From the NCBI RefSeq assembly GCF_017745215.1, contig NZ_JAGHZV010000015.1, positions 33,386 through 97,385 of the forward strand: 64,000 nucleotides of DNA, in the 5' to 3' direction. The notes under the pieces are model-generated. The model worked only from the letters and a program-made list of their open reading frames with translations, was not told the origin of the DNA and ran no database searches. Origin of the DNA: Sphingomonas sp. (lineage in GTDB: Bacteria > Pseudomonadota > Alphaproteobacteria > Sphingomonadales > Sphingomonadaceae). Positions 1-7,433 of the stretch are shown piece after piece; positions within the stretch are counted from its first letter, which is position 1; each line of letters starts with the position of its first letter. Position numbers and translations under genes: made by a program.

Positions 1-1717
1 CCACGGCAGCCTCGACCCTGCCGCCCAGCGCGCCGCGATCGCGCCCGATCCGCAAGGGCGGCGCAAGCTGGTGCTCGCGACCTCGATCGCCGAGACCTCG
101 CTGACGCTCGACGGCATCCGCGTCGTGGTCGATTCGGGGCTCGCGCGGCGCCCGCGCTACGATCGCGCGGCAGGGATGACGCGGCTGGTCACCGAGCGCG
201 CGAGCCAGGCGGCGGTGACGCAGCGCGCCGGCCGTGCCGCGCGCCAGGGGCCGGGCGTCGCCTATCGGCTGTGGGAAGCCGCGGCGACTGCCGGGCTGCC
301 GCGCTTCGACCCGCCCGAAATCCTCGAGGCGGATCTTTCGGCGCTGACGCTCGACTGCGCGCTGTGGGGCGTGAGCGACCCGCGCGAGCTGCGCTGGCTC
401 GATGCGCCGCCCGCAGCCGCGGTCGCCGAGGCGCGGGCGCGGCTCATGGCGCTGGAGGCGGTCGACGCCGACGGTCGCCCGACGCAGCACGGCAAGGCGA
501 TCGCCGGCCTGCCGCTGCCGCCGCGGCTCGGGCATATGCTGGTGCGCGCGGGCGAGCTGGGGCTGGCGGAGACGGCGGCCCAGGTCGCGGTGCTGCTCGG
601 CGAGCGCGGGCTGGGCGGCAGCGACGCCGACCTCGAACTGCGTCTCCGCCGCTGGCGCAGCGAGCGCGGCCAGCGCGCGGAGGGTGGGCGCAAGCTCGCC
701 GAGCGCTGGGCGAGGCTCGCGCCGGCGCAAGCCAAGCCGACGCCCGATGGCGATGCCGTGGCGATCGCCGTCGCGCTCGCCTTCCCCGATCGCGTGGCGA
801 AGCGGCGTGACGCCAGCGGCGAGACCTGGGCCTCGACCGGCGGTCGCGGATTCAGGCTCGACGCGACCTCGGCGCTCGCACGCGCCGAATGGCTCGCGGT
901 CGCCGAGACGCAGGGCATGGCCGCAGGCGCGCGCATCCTCTCGGCGGCGCAGATCGATGCGGCGAGCGTCGAGTGGCTCTTCGCCGATCGCATCGAGACG
1001 CGTCGCTCGGTCCGCTTCGATCCCGCGACTGGCCGGATCGAAGCCCTTCGAGAACGCCGTCTCGGCGCGATCCGCCTGTCTTCGGGGCATGATTCGCAGG
1101 CGAACCCGGCGGAGATCGAAGCCGCGCTGCTCGACGCGGTGCGCGAGCATGGCCTCGCCATCCTTCCCTGGGGCGACGGCGGCGATACGCTCCGCATCCG
1201 CGCTCGCTATGCCGGGATCGACGCGCTGTCGGATGAGGCACTGCTCGCCGAGCTCGACGACTGGCTCGCCCCCGTGCTCGCGGGCAAGCGCCGGCTCGAC
1301 GCGATCGAGCCCGGCGCGCTCGCCCAGGCGCTGCACAACCGGCTGGGCTGGGACGAGACCAGGGCGCTCGACCGCATCGCTCCCGCCCGCTTCGAGACGC
1401 CGGCGGGCTCCAGCCATTCGATCGACTATGCCGCCGAGGGCGGGCCCACCGTCGAGGTGCGCGTGCAGGCGCTGTTCGGGCTCGCCGAGCATCCGACCGT
1501 CGGCGGCGTGCCGCTGGTGCTCAGCCTCACGTCGCCCGCCGGCCGCCCGATCCAGACGACGCGCGACTTGCCGGGCTTCTGGAAAGGAAGCTGGGCCGAG
1601 GTCGCCAAGGAGATGCGCGGCCGCTATCCCAGGCACCCCTGGCCCGACGATCCCGCCGCCGCCGGCCCGACGCTCCGTACGAAAAAGGCAGATGCGCGCG
1701 CCGCGGGGCCGCGCTAA
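1..1717 (+). CDS. hrpB: ATP-dependent helicase HrpB, 5' end outside window
   Basis: DEAH-family helicase of the HrpB type. The frame is already open at base 2, so the first RecA domain with Walker A and DEAH is off the window; what remains starts in the second RecA domain. TSIAETSLTLDG (about 80-115, motif V region) and TQRAGRAAR (about 220-246, motif VI with arginine finger) are visible, followed by the helicase-associated region and the HrpB-specific C-terminal domain ending in FWKGSWAEVAKEMRGRYP and HPWPDDP. HrpB proteins are broadly conserved and non-essential; their natural substrate is poorly defined. The next gene starts 11 bp downstream on the same strand. Family assignment is firm. 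Confidence 0.93.
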   Translation, partial: HGSLDPAAQRAAIAPDPQGRRKLVLATSIAETSLTLDGIRVVVDSGLARRPRYDRAAGMTRLVTERASQAAVTQRAGRAARQGPGVAYRLWEAAATAGLPRFDPPEILEADLSALTLDCALWGVSDPRELRWLDAPPAAAVAEARARLMALEAVDADGRPTQHGKAIAGLPLPPRLGHMLVRAGELGLAETAAQVAVLLGERGLGGSDADLELRLRRWRSERGQRAEGGRKLAERWARLAPAQAKPTPDGDAVAIAVALAFPDRVAKRRDASGETWASTGGRGFRLDATSALARAEWLAVAETQGMAAGARILSAAQIDAASVEWLFADRIETRRSVRFDPATGRIEALRERRLGAIRLSSGHDSQANPAEIEAALLDAVREHGLAILPWGDGGDTLRIRARYAGIDALSDEALLAELDDWLAPVLAGKRRLDAIEPGALAQALHNRLGWDETRALDRIAPARFETPAGSSHSIDYAAEGGPTVEVRVQALFGLAEHPTVGGVPLVLSLTSPAGRPIQTTRDLPGFWKGSWAEVAKEMRGRYPRHPWPDDPAAAGPTLRTKKADARAAGPR

Positions 1718-1728
1718 GGAGCGAACCC

Positions 1729-2010
1729 ATGAAGACCGCCCGCATCTACCAGCGCCCCAAGAATGCGATGCAGTCCGGCCGCGCGCGGACCGATCGCTGG
1801 ATCCTCGAATATGAGCCTGCCGAGCGGCAGCGCGCCGATCCGCTGACCGGCTGGGCCGGCTCGGGCGACACGCGCGCGCAGCTGCGGCTGGGCTTCCCTA
1901 CGGTCGAGGCCGCGACCGCTTATGCCGAGCGTGAGGGCATCGCCTATCACGTGATCGCGGCGCCGACACGCAAGCTCAAGCTCCAGGCCTACGCCGACAA
2001 TTTCCGCTGA
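1729..2010 (+). CDS. NDUFS4-type NADH dehydrogenase (complex I) accessory subunit
   Basis: A 93-residue protein of the ETC complex I subunit (NDUFS4) family, a peripheral accessory subunit of respiratory complex I found in alphaproteobacteria and mitochondria. It begins MKTARIYQRPKNAMQSG, has the family's central W-x-L-E-Y stretch (WILEYEP), the GWAGSGDTRAQ segment and a C-terminal YADNFR. The length is normal for bacterial members. The ATG at 1729 has an AAGGAG-type ribosome site about 7 bp upstream. It follows hrpB closely, but a functional link is not implied; nuo genes are not in the window. Confidence 0.9.
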   Translation: MKTARIYQRPKNAMQSGRARTDRWILEYEPAERQRADPLTGWAGSGDTRAQLRLGFPTVEAATAYAEREGIAYHVIAAPTRKLKLQAYADNFR

Positions 2011-2109
2011 GGCGAAGCGCTCGCGGCTCGGGCAGTCGACGTCCCGAGTCGGGGCATTTCAGCGGTATCCAAATACCGAAGAGTCACAAGAGTCACGACC
2101 CGTCGCGGC

Positions 2110-2186
2110 GATTCCGGTGTCTGCTCCCTGCCAGGTTCAAAGGGCGGCCGGATTGCTCCAGCCGCGCCAGCCAAGCAGCCGGAATC
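2110..2186. ncRNA. candidate structured element between convergent genes
   Basis: This region between two convergent genes can fold into one long closed structure: GATTCCGG (2110-2117) pairs with CCGGAATC (2179-2186), the stem continues with CTGCT (2121-2125) against AGCAG (2174-2178) after a 3-nt bulge, and an inner imperfect hairpin has arms GGCCGGA and TCCAGCC around TTGC. No U-tract follows on either strand, so it is not a simple terminator. It matches no RNA family I recognise. It could be a small RNA, a 3' UTR structure, or an old repeat; strand is undetermined. Confidence 0.3.
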
Positions 2187-2220
2187 CTACATTGCAAGCC
2201 GCTCGCGGCTCGATCGGGCC

Positions 2221-2754
2221 TCAGCCCAGGATGCTCTCGGCGAGCAGCAGCAGGATCTTGACGTCGATCGCCAGCCCTTCGGCGCGCTTGGCGGCGACGA
2301 AGTCGACGATCCCCGCCAGCGGCACGCGGTGGACGGTGATGTTCTCGCCGTCGACGCCGCCGCCCTCGCCGATCCGCGTGAGGCCCTGCGCGCGGACCAG
2401 CGTGAAGCTCTCCGAGACGAGCCCCGGCGAGCTGTAGAATTCGCCGATCACGTCGATCCGCTCGGCGGCGTGGCCGGTCTCTTCCTCGAGCTCGCGCGCG
2501 GCGGCCTCTTCCACCGTGTCGCCGTCGTGCGTGTCGCCGATCAGCCCCGCGGGCAGCTCGAGGCAGTTCCGCCCCAGCGGCACGCGATATTGCTCGACGA
2601 GCAGGACGTGGTCCTCGTCATCGACCGCGACGATCACTGCGGCGCGAATGCCCCGCGCGCGAGCGACATATTCCCAGCGGCCCTGCTTGCGCACCTGGAT
2701 CCACTTGCCGGCCCAGGGCGTCTCGACCGGCGCATCGGCGTCAGGCGCGTTCAC
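2221..2754 (-). CDS. Nudix hydrolase, ADP-ribose pyrophosphatase-like
   Basis: A 177-residue Nudix hydrolase. The Nudix box is complete: a leading GLIGDTHDGDTVEEAA followed by RELEEETG, the metal-binding helix that coordinates Mg2+ for cleavage of nucleoside diphosphates linked to another moiety. The flanks (KWIQVRKQGRWEYVAR near the N-terminus, SSPGLVSESFTLVRA after the box) resemble the NudF/ADP-ribose pyrophosphatase subgroup; the substrate itself is inference. The start is a GTG at 2754 whose TG is shared with the TGA stop of the preceding TPM gene (GTGA), implying translational coupling. It is the last gene of the lemA/TPM cluster. Confidence 0.87.
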   Translation of the reverse strand: MNAPDADAPVETPWAGKWIQVRKQGRWEYVARARGIRAAVIVAVDDEDHVLLVEQYRVPLGRNCLELPAGLIGDTHDGDTVEEAAARELEEETGHAAERIDVIGEFYSSPGLVSESFTLVRAQGLTRIGEGGGVDGENITVHRVPLAGIVDFVAAKRAEGLAIDVKILLLLAESILG

Positions 2755-3431
2755 AGCTCGATCAGCCGGTCGGGGAGTTCGTTCACATCGGCCGCGGTCT
2801 TGGGGAAGGTCTCGGCGAGCACGAGCGCGATTCGGCCGACCGCGCCGGCCATGCCGTCCGCCGCCTTGCCGCGCTTCAGGCCGTCGACGAGCACCGCCAT
2901 CGCTTCGCCCCAGCGCTCGGGCGCGACCTGCGAATGGATCGCCTCGTCGGCGATGATCTCGGCGCGATGCTCGGCGAGGCTCACATAGAGGAGGATGCCG
3001 ACGCGGCCCTGGGTGCGCTTCTCGGCGCTCGCCTTGAAGAACTGGAGCGCGCGGCGGCGCACGCGGCGCGTCTTGGTGCGGCCCGGCGTCACGAGCATCC
3101 TGAGGCGCAGCGGCGCAAGGAGGAGGCGGACCGCGAGGAAGATGATCGCCTGCGCCGCCATCAGCAGCACCAGCACTTCGGCGATCTCGACCTTCGCCAG
3201 CCAGCCGCCGTGGAACAGCGCGAGCTTGGCCTCGACCTGCGTCGGGAAGAGCGCATAGAGCCCCGCGACCAGCAGCATCGCCGCCACCGCCCAGTGGAGC
3301 ATCACGTCGTGATAGGCATCGGACGATTGCGTGACGATCGTGACGATCTCGCCATCGGTGGTGCGCTCGGCCTCGGCCACCGCGTTGGTGACCTGCGCCT
3401 GCTGCTCGGGCGTGAAGTTGAGGAGTGCCAT
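2751..3431 (-). CDS. TPM-domain membrane protein (cluster member 3)
   Basis: A 226-residue protein beginning MALLNFTPEQQAQVTNAV. The N-terminal part keeps the opening of a TPM (TLP18.3/Psb32/MOLO-1) domain (AEAERTTDGEIVTIVTQSS), interrupted by two hydrophobic segments (about residues 45-65 and 80-105). The rest of the TPM fold follows (GRVGILLYVSLAEHRAEII and related strands). This arrangement, a TPM domain carrying an internal membrane hairpin, is the 'putative membrane protein' class commonly encoded beside lemA. The exact function is unknown. It begins 11 bp after the YgcG-like gene and overlaps the Nudix gene by GTGA. Confidence 0.8.
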   Translation of the reverse strand: MALLNFTPEQQAQVTNAVAEAERTTDGEIVTIVTQSSDAYHDVMLHWAVAAMLLVAGLYALFPTQVEAKLALFHGGWLAKVEIAEVLVLLMAAQAIIFLAVRLLLAPLRLRMLVTPGRTKTRRVRRRALQFFKASAEKRTQGRVGILLYVSLAEHRAEIIADEAIHSQVAPERWGEAMAVLVDGLKRGKAADGMAGAVGRIALVLAETFPKTAADVNELPDRLIEL

Positions 3432-3442
3432 CGCCTGTCCCC

Positions 3443-4282
3443 TTACCAGCTGCCCGAGGCGCCGCCACCGCCGAACGACCCGCCGCCGCCCGAGAAGCCG
3501 CCGCCGCCTCCGCCGCCGCCCCAATCGCTCCCGCCGCCGCCCCAGGACGATCCGCCCCGGCTGCCGCTGTGCATCGCCGCGTCGATCGCGGTCCACAGCA
3601 GCACCTGGCCGAGCCCGCTGCCACCACCGCGATAGCGCCGCCCGCCGCGCCGTCCGAAGATTCCGCCGAGCACGAAGACGAGCACCATCACGGTCCAGAA
3701 GATGCCGACGATCAGCCCGGCGCCGTTGTTGCCGCGGTTCGCGCCGCTGCTGCGGCGGCTGTCGAGCTTGGCCTTGGCGCGCGCCTCGGCGGCTTCGAGC
3801 GGCAGCTTCATCTGCTCGGCGATCGCCTGCGCTCCCGCCACGATCCCGCCCGGCATGTCGCCGTCGCGGAACTTCGGCAGGATCACCGTCTGGATGATCT
3901 GGCTGGAGAGCGCGTCGGTCATGATCGGCTCGAGGCCGTAGCCGACCTCGATGCGGACCTTGCGCTCCTTGGGCGCGACGATGAGGATGATGCCGTTGTT
4001 CGCCTCGCCCTGGCCGATCTTCCAGGCGCGGCCGAGGCGGTAGCCGTAATCCTCGATCGGATAGTCCTGGAGATCGGGGATGGTGGCGACGACGAACTGG
4101 CGCCCGCTCGCCTTCTCGACATCCTCGGAAAGCTGGGTCAGCTGCGCCTTCTGCCCGGCATCGAGCAGGTTGGCGGCGTCGACCACCCGGCCGCTCAGCG
4201 GCGGGAAGCTCTGGGCCTGCACCGGCCCGGCCAGGCCGAGCGTGGCGAGCAGCAGCGCGAGCAGCAGCCGCGCGAAGGTCAT
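3443..4282 (-). CDS. YgcG-like TPM-domain protein with glycine-rich tail
   Basis: A 279-residue exported or membrane-anchored protein. The signal peptide is residues 1-24 (LLLALLLATLGLAGPVQAQS). A full TPM domain spans about 30-150 (GRVVDAANLLDAGQKAQL, NNGIILIVAPKERKVRIEVG, YGLEPIMTDALSSQIIQTVI). A transmembrane helix lies at about 190-210 (GLIVGIFWTVMVLVFVLGGI). The C-terminal 60 residues are almost only Gly, Ser and Trp, the tail typical of YgcG proteins. LemA and YgcG-like proteins are regular neighbours; a role in envelope stress has been suggested but not proven. The start overlaps the stop of the preceding lipoprotein gene (ATGA at 4279-4282). Confidence 0.88.
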   Translation of the reverse strand: MTFARLLLALLLATLGLAGPVQAQSFPPLSGRVVDAANLLDAGQKAQLTQLSEDVEKASGRQFVVATIPDLQDYPIEDYGYRLGRAWKIGQGEANNGIILIVAPKERKVRIEVGYGLEPIMTDALSSQIIQTVILPKFRDGDMPGGIVAGAQAIAEQMKLPLEAAEARAKAKLDSRRSSGANRGNNGAGLIVGIFWTVMVLVFVLGGIFGRRGGRRYRGGGSGLGQVLLWTAIDAAMHSGSRGGSSWGGGGSDWGGGGGGGGFSGGGGSFGGGGASGSW

Positions 4283-4806
4283 GGGGTCGTCTCCGTGATC
4301 TGGGCGAGGATGGCGTCGGCGCCGCGGACGATGCCCGGCGCCATGCGGCGCGCGCGGAATTCGGGCAGCATGACCGTCTGGATGATGCGGTTCGCCTCGG
4401 CATCGGTGAGCGCGGCGTGCAGCCCGTCGCCCACCGCGATGCGGACCTGGCGTTCGTTGGGCGCGACGACGAGCAGCACGCCATCGTTCACGCCCTTGCG
4501 GCCGACGCCCCAGCGATTGCCGAGCGCGTCCGCGAACGCCGCGATGTCGTGGCCGCCGATCGACGGCACGGTCGCGATCACGAACTGGTGATGCGTCCCT
4601 CGCTCGAATGCCTCGAGCTTGGCGGTGAGCGCCGCAATGTCGGCGGGAGCAAGCAGCTTGGCCGCATCGTCGACATAGCCGTGCGGCGCGGGCGCAGGCG
4701 CCGCCGCGGCAGGCTGTTTCGCTGCCGCGGCGTCATTGCCCGCGGGCGCCGTGCCGCACGCGGCGAGCGGCGCCAGCGCGAGCAGCAGGGCGAACGCGCG
4801 GATCAG
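4279..4806 (-). CDS. TPM-domain lipoprotein, apparent CTG start
   Basis: The TPM domain (AKLLAPADIAALTAKLEAF, NDGVLLVVAPNERQVRIAVG, DGLHAALTDAEANRIIQTVM) is complete only if the frame is extended upstream of the GTG at 4581. The extension reads LIRAFALLLALAPLAACG, a clean lipoprotein signal with lipobox LAAC, then an Ala/Pro linker. No ATG, GTG or TTG lies in frame upstream of that signal. The only sensible start is the CTG at 4806-4804, which overlaps the lemA stop as CTGA, like the ATGA and GTGA junctions of the other genes here. Predicted product about 175 residues, anchored in the outer or inner membrane. Family and signal are seen; the CTG initiation is inference. Confidence 0.72.
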   Translation of the reverse strand: MIRAFALLLALAPLAACGTAPAGNDAAAAKQPAAAAPAPAPHGYVDDAAKLLAPADIAALTAKLEAFERGTHHQFVIATVPSIGGHDIAAFADALGNRWGVGRKGVNDGVLLVVAPNERQVRIAVGDGLHAALTDAEANRIIQTVMLPEFRARRMAPGIVRGADAILAQITETTP

Positions 4807-5393
4807 TTGCCGTTGCCGAAGTCGACCGTCGGCGCGACGTCCGCCCCGGCCTTGGCCTGGAAGGGCACCATCGGCTTGGCGCCGTAGAAGACCTTGGCAC
4901 CGATCGCGTCGGGGAAGGTGCGGATCGTGGTGTTGTAGCTCTGGACCGCCGAATTATAGTCGCGGATCGCGATGTTGATCCGGTTCTCGGTGCCTTCCAG
5001 CTGGCTCATCAGGTTGGTGAAATTGGCCTGGCTCTTGAGCTCGGGATATTTCTCGACCGTGACGAGCAGCCGGCCGAGCGAGCCGCCGAGCTGGTCCTGC
5101 GCCGCCTGGAACTGCTGGACCTTGTTGGGATCGGTGAGGTCGTTGGCGCTCACTTGCACCGAGCTCGCCTTGGCGCGTGCCTCGGTCACGTCGGTGAGGA
5201 TCTTGCCTTCCGAAGCCGCGGCGCCCTTGGCGGTGGCGACGAGGTTGGGGATCAGGTCGGCGCGGCGCTGATAGGCGGCCTGGACGTCGGCCCATTTCGC
5301 CTTGGCGTTTTCCTCCGCGGTGGGCACGCTGTTGAGGCCGCATGCCGAAAGCAGAGCGGCAGCGGCAAGCGCGATTGCGGCGCGAAACTTCAT
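4803..5393 (-). CDS. lemA: LemA family lipoprotein-like protein
   Basis: A 196-residue LemA-family protein. It starts MKFRAAIALAAAALLSACG, a lipoprotein signal with an SAC lipobox, then NSVPTAEENAKAKWADVQ, YQRRADLIPNLVATAKG and the family core ending FPDAIGAKVFYGAKP with the usual xxPxV turn. The ATG at 5393 is preferred over an upstream TTG because GGAGG lies 8 bp before it. LemA proteins are helical membrane-tethered proteins of unknown biochemical role. This is the first gene of the lemA-TPM-TPM-TPM-nudix run, in which nearly all junctions overlap, so the five probably form one operon. Confidence 0.92.
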   Translation of the reverse strand: MKFRAAIALAAAALLSACGLNSVPTAEENAKAKWADVQAAYQRRADLIPNLVATAKGAAASEGKILTDVTEARAKASSVQVSANDLTDPNKVQQFQAAQDQLGGSLGRLLVTVEKYPELKSQANFTNLMSQLEGTENRINIAIRDYNSAVQSYNTTIRTFPDAIGAKVFYGAKPMVPFQAKAGADVAPTVDFGNGN

Positions 5394-5491
5394 TGGGATA
5401 CCCTCCAAATCCCGTGGAACGGGTGTCTTATATGGCGATTACACCTACGCCGAAAAGGGCATAGGCGAAGAATATGAAAGGGACGAGCGCA

Positions 5492-5941
5492 ATGTTGAAG
5501 GACTTCAAGGCGTTCATCGCACGCGGCAACGTGCTGGACCTCGCGGTCGGCGTGATCATCGGCGGCGCCTTCGCCACCATCACCAAGTCGCTGACCGAGG
5601 ATCTGCTGATGCCGTTGCTCGGCTGGCTGTTCGGCGGGTTCGACTTCTCGAGCCACTTCGTGCGGCTGGGCGCGATCCCGGCGAGCTACCACGGCAGCGC
5701 CAACGACTATGCCGCATTGAAGGCCGCGGGCGTGCCGCTGTTCGGCTATGGCCAGTTCCTGACCGCGGTGATCAACTTCGTGATCCTCGCCTTCATGGTC
5801 TTCCTGATCGTGCGCGGCCTGGCCAAGGTAAGCGCGCTCGCCGAGCATGAGCAACCTGCGGCCGAGGCGGCACCCGCGCCCGAGACCGACGAAGTGAAGC
5901 TGCTCCGCGAGATCCGCGACGCGCTGACCAGCCGGGGTTAG
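5492..5941 (+). CDS. mscL: Large-conductance mechanosensitive channel MscL
   Basis: A roughly 149-residue MscL channel that opens under membrane tension during hypo-osmotic shock. It begins MLKDFKAFIARGNVLDLAVG, has TM1 with VGVIIGGAFATITKSL, the DLLMPLLGWLFGG loop, TM2 (FLTAVINFVILAFMVFLIVRG) and the C-terminal helix EVKLLREIRDAL. The periplasmic loop is typical in length. The ATG at 5492 matches the family N-terminus; an in-frame ATG at 5474 would add six residues. It is divergent from lemA with under 100 bp between. Confidence 0.95.
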   Translation: MLKDFKAFIARGNVLDLAVGVIIGGAFATITKSLTEDLLMPLLGWLFGGFDFSSHFVRLGAIPASYHGSANDYAALKAAGVPLFGYGQFLTAVINFVILAFMVFLIVRGLAKVSALAEHEQPAAEAAPAPETDEVKLLREIRDALTSRG

Positions 5942-5989
5942 GCCGGATCGGCATTCGGAGCTGCACGCCGGCAATTCCGCCAACAACCC

Positions 5990-6094
5990 GTCACCCCGGC
6001 CTTGTGCCGGGGCCCACCGGGAGACGGGGGCCGGAATAGAGGTGCGAGTTCGGCCGGTGTGGCTGCGTGGGCCCCGGCACGAGGCCGGGGTGAC
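5990..6094. repeat. inverted G+C-rich intergenic repeat
   Basis: Two 28-bp arms, 5990-6017 and 6067-6094, are near-perfect reverse complements (they start GTCACCCCGGCC and end GGCCGGGGTGAC) around a 49-bp spacer. The element sits between mscL and the Rrf2 gene. It is the same general type as the CGTCATCCCGGC-class palindromes at 7349, 21541, 25376 and 63886, which behave like REP/BIME elements in intergenic DNA. Confidence 0.7.
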
Positions 6095-6140
6095 GGCGTA
6101 TGTGCTGAACCCCCACGCCGGACCGTGAGGTCGATAAGCC

Positions 6141-6572
6141 CTAAGCCGCCGCCAGATCCTCGGCGCCGGCATCGGCGAGGCTGGTGCCGTCGAGGATGCG
6201 CGCGGTCTCGTCGCGGACGCGCGCCATCGCGATGCGGATCTCGCAGCGCGCCTCGTCCTTGCAGTCCTTGCACGGGCGATAGGCGGTGCGGCTGACGCAG
6301 GGGACCAGCGCGAGCGGCCCTTCGATCACCCGGATGATCTCGCCCAGCGAGATCAGGTGCGTCGGGCGCGAGAGCTGGTAGCCGCCGGCCTTGCCGCGGT
6401 GGCTGATCAGCAGCCCGGCTTCGCGCAGGTCGGCGAGGATCAGCTCGAGGAACTTGCGCGGAACATTGGCTTCGGCGGCAATGCGGTTCATCGGCGTCGG
6501 CCGCGGCTCGTCGGCCTGGGTGGCGAGGAACAGCATGGCGCGAAGCGCATAGCGGGATCGCTGCGTCAACAT
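6141..6572 (-). CDS. Rrf2 family iron-sulfur transcriptional regulator
   Basis: A 143-residue Rrf2/IscR/RirA-type winged-helix regulator. It starts MLTQRSRYALRAMLFLA, followed by the helix-turn-helix (RIAAEANVPRKFLELILADL) and the wing (SHRGKAGGYQLSRP). The cluster-binding region has four cysteines (VPCVS, PCKDC and EARC), consistent with binding an Fe-S cluster and sensing iron or redox state. There are no isc/suf genes next to it, so whether it is a RirA-type iron regulator or another Rrf2 branch cannot be told. The start at 6572 fits the family better than the in-frame ATG at 6587. It is transcribed away from ssrA. Confidence 0.87.
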   Translation of the reverse strand: MLTQRSRYALRAMLFLATQADEPRPTPMNRIAAEANVPRKFLELILADLREAGLLISHRGKAGGYQLSRPTHLISLGEIIRVIEGPLALVPCVSRTAYRPCKDCKDEARCEIRIAMARVRDETARILDGTSLADAGAEDLAAA

Positions 6573-6624
6573 CGTGCAATTTCCCATGCCAGTACAATGC
6601 GGCTGTGTGAAGGCCCGCGCGGGC

Positions 6625-6652
6625 TTTTCATCGGCGTCCGCGTCTCTATATA
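6625..6652 (+). promoter_or_regulatory. likely ssrA promoter
   Basis: TTTTCA (6625-6630) and TATATA (6647-6652) are separated by 16 bp and placed just upstream of the first stable hairpin of the tmRNA precursor. The -10 box is good and the -35 box is weak. Inferred from position and sequence only. Confidence 0.5.
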
Positions 6653-6659
6653 GGAACTC

Positions 6660-6930
6660 GCCGGGTTCGCCCGGCTATGGCGATAAATTGCGGCGTGCAA
6701 TAGATGCAGCGGACCCGGGGGCAGTACCCGGCGGCTCCACCACAAGTGGTGGTGTATCTGGACACCGTTTCTGACGGGGCCGAACCAGGATCGACGTGTA
6801 TTGAAAAGCGCTGTTTTTGCCCGGAATGGGACCACCGCAACGGCCCATATCACAAGTGCCAACGATAACGAGGCGCTCGCGATTGCGGCCTAACCACATG
6901 GCCTAACGGCCTAGGTTAGAACGACAAAAG
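6660..6930 (+). ncRNA. ssrA: tmRNA, circularly permuted two-piece form
   Basis: Transfer-messenger RNA that rescues stalled ribosomes. The order is permuted: the acceptor piece comes first, with a T-arm region and CGGCTCCACCA ending at 6742; the coding piece begins GGGGCCG at 6776-6782, which pairs with CGGCTCC to form the acceptor stem (one G-U). The tag frame is at 6858-6893 and reads ANDNEALAIAA followed by TAA, a typical alphaproteobacterial degradation tag. The 5' end of the precursor carries a GCCGGG-TTCG-CCCGGC tetraloop hairpin (6660-6675). The segment 6743-6775 between the pieces would be removed during maturation. The 3' boundary is approximate. Confidence 0.93.
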
Positions 6931-6931
6931 C

Positions 6932-7005
6932 GCGGTTGGACCGCACCGGGCAACAGAAGCGGATTCCAGCGGCCACCAGGGGGGCCGGGCAACAGAACCC
7001 CCTGG
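6932..7005 (+). other. structured segment downstream of ssrA with duplicated 13-mer
   Basis: After the tmRNA coding piece there is GCGG-ttgga-CCGC (6932-6944), then CCGGGCAACAGAA (6946-6958). The same 13-mer recurs at 6985-6997, where it fills the loop of an 8-bp hairpin (CCAGGGGG 6976-6983 against CCCCCTGG 6998-7005). It could be the 3' end of the ssrA precursor, a terminator-like structure without a clear U-tract, or an independent RNA. Confidence 0.4.
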
Positions 7006-7146
7006 ACCTTCCGTATCCGTCATCTGGGATTCCCCCAAGGGCGCGCACCTGAAGTGCGAACCCGGGCAGGCAACGACCCGAATATCGCGCACGCCCGAAA
7101 TCGGGCTTTGCTTCCCCGCGGCGAAAGCCGGCGAAGGGGAACGACG

Positions 7147-7341
7147 ATGAGCAGGCAGTCTCACGCGATACTGGCACTGGCGGCCTTCGGGGCGATGGCC
7201 ATGGCGACCTGGGCCGAGGGCACCCGCCCGCCGCGCCTGCCGCGCCCCGACGTCCGAGCGCCGCTGACCGCGCTCCACCCCATCGCCGGCGCCGGCCGCG
7301 GCGGCGAAGTGCATCACCTCGCCGCTGCTCACCTTCGCTAA
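7147..7341 (+). CDS. small hypothetical protein with N-terminal hydrophobic segment
   Basis: A possible 64-residue protein, MSRQSHAILALAAFGAMAMA followed by TWAEGTRPPRLPRPDVR and a His/Ala-rich end. The ATG at 7147 follows AAGGGGAACGACG, a credible ribosome site. The N-terminus could be a signal or anchor helix. No family recognised. Coding status is uncertain because spurious open frames are common at this base composition. Confidence 0.4.
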   Translation: MSRQSHAILALAAFGAMAMATWAEGTRPPRLPRPDVRAPLTALHPIAGAGRGGEVHHLAAAHLR

Positions 7342-7348
7342 CTCTCAT

Positions 7349-7432
7349 CGTCATCCCGGCGAAAAGCCGGGACCCGGGACCGAGCAGGACGTCGCTCGCT
7401 GCCCTGGGTCCCGGCTTTTCGCCGGGATGACG
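7349..7432. repeat. REP-like palindrome (CGTCATCCCGGC family)
   Basis: An 84-bp inverted repeat whose arms begin CGTCATCCCGGCGAAAAG and end CTTTTCGCCGGGATGACG, with an imperfect centre. It lies directly at the 3' end of the dehydrogenase gene. Related copies lie at 21541-21622, 25376-25458 and, as a half, at 63886-63905. Confidence 0.75.
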
Positions 7433-7433
7433 A

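Noticed and set aside
2101..2200. tRNA-like GGTTCAAAG segment
   Set aside because: No acceptor stem, D-arm or anticodon arm can be built around it.
6613..6628. GCCCGCGCGGGC followed by TTTT as a terminator
   Set aside because: No plus-strand gene ends here; the T-run instead overlaps the likely ssrA -35 box.
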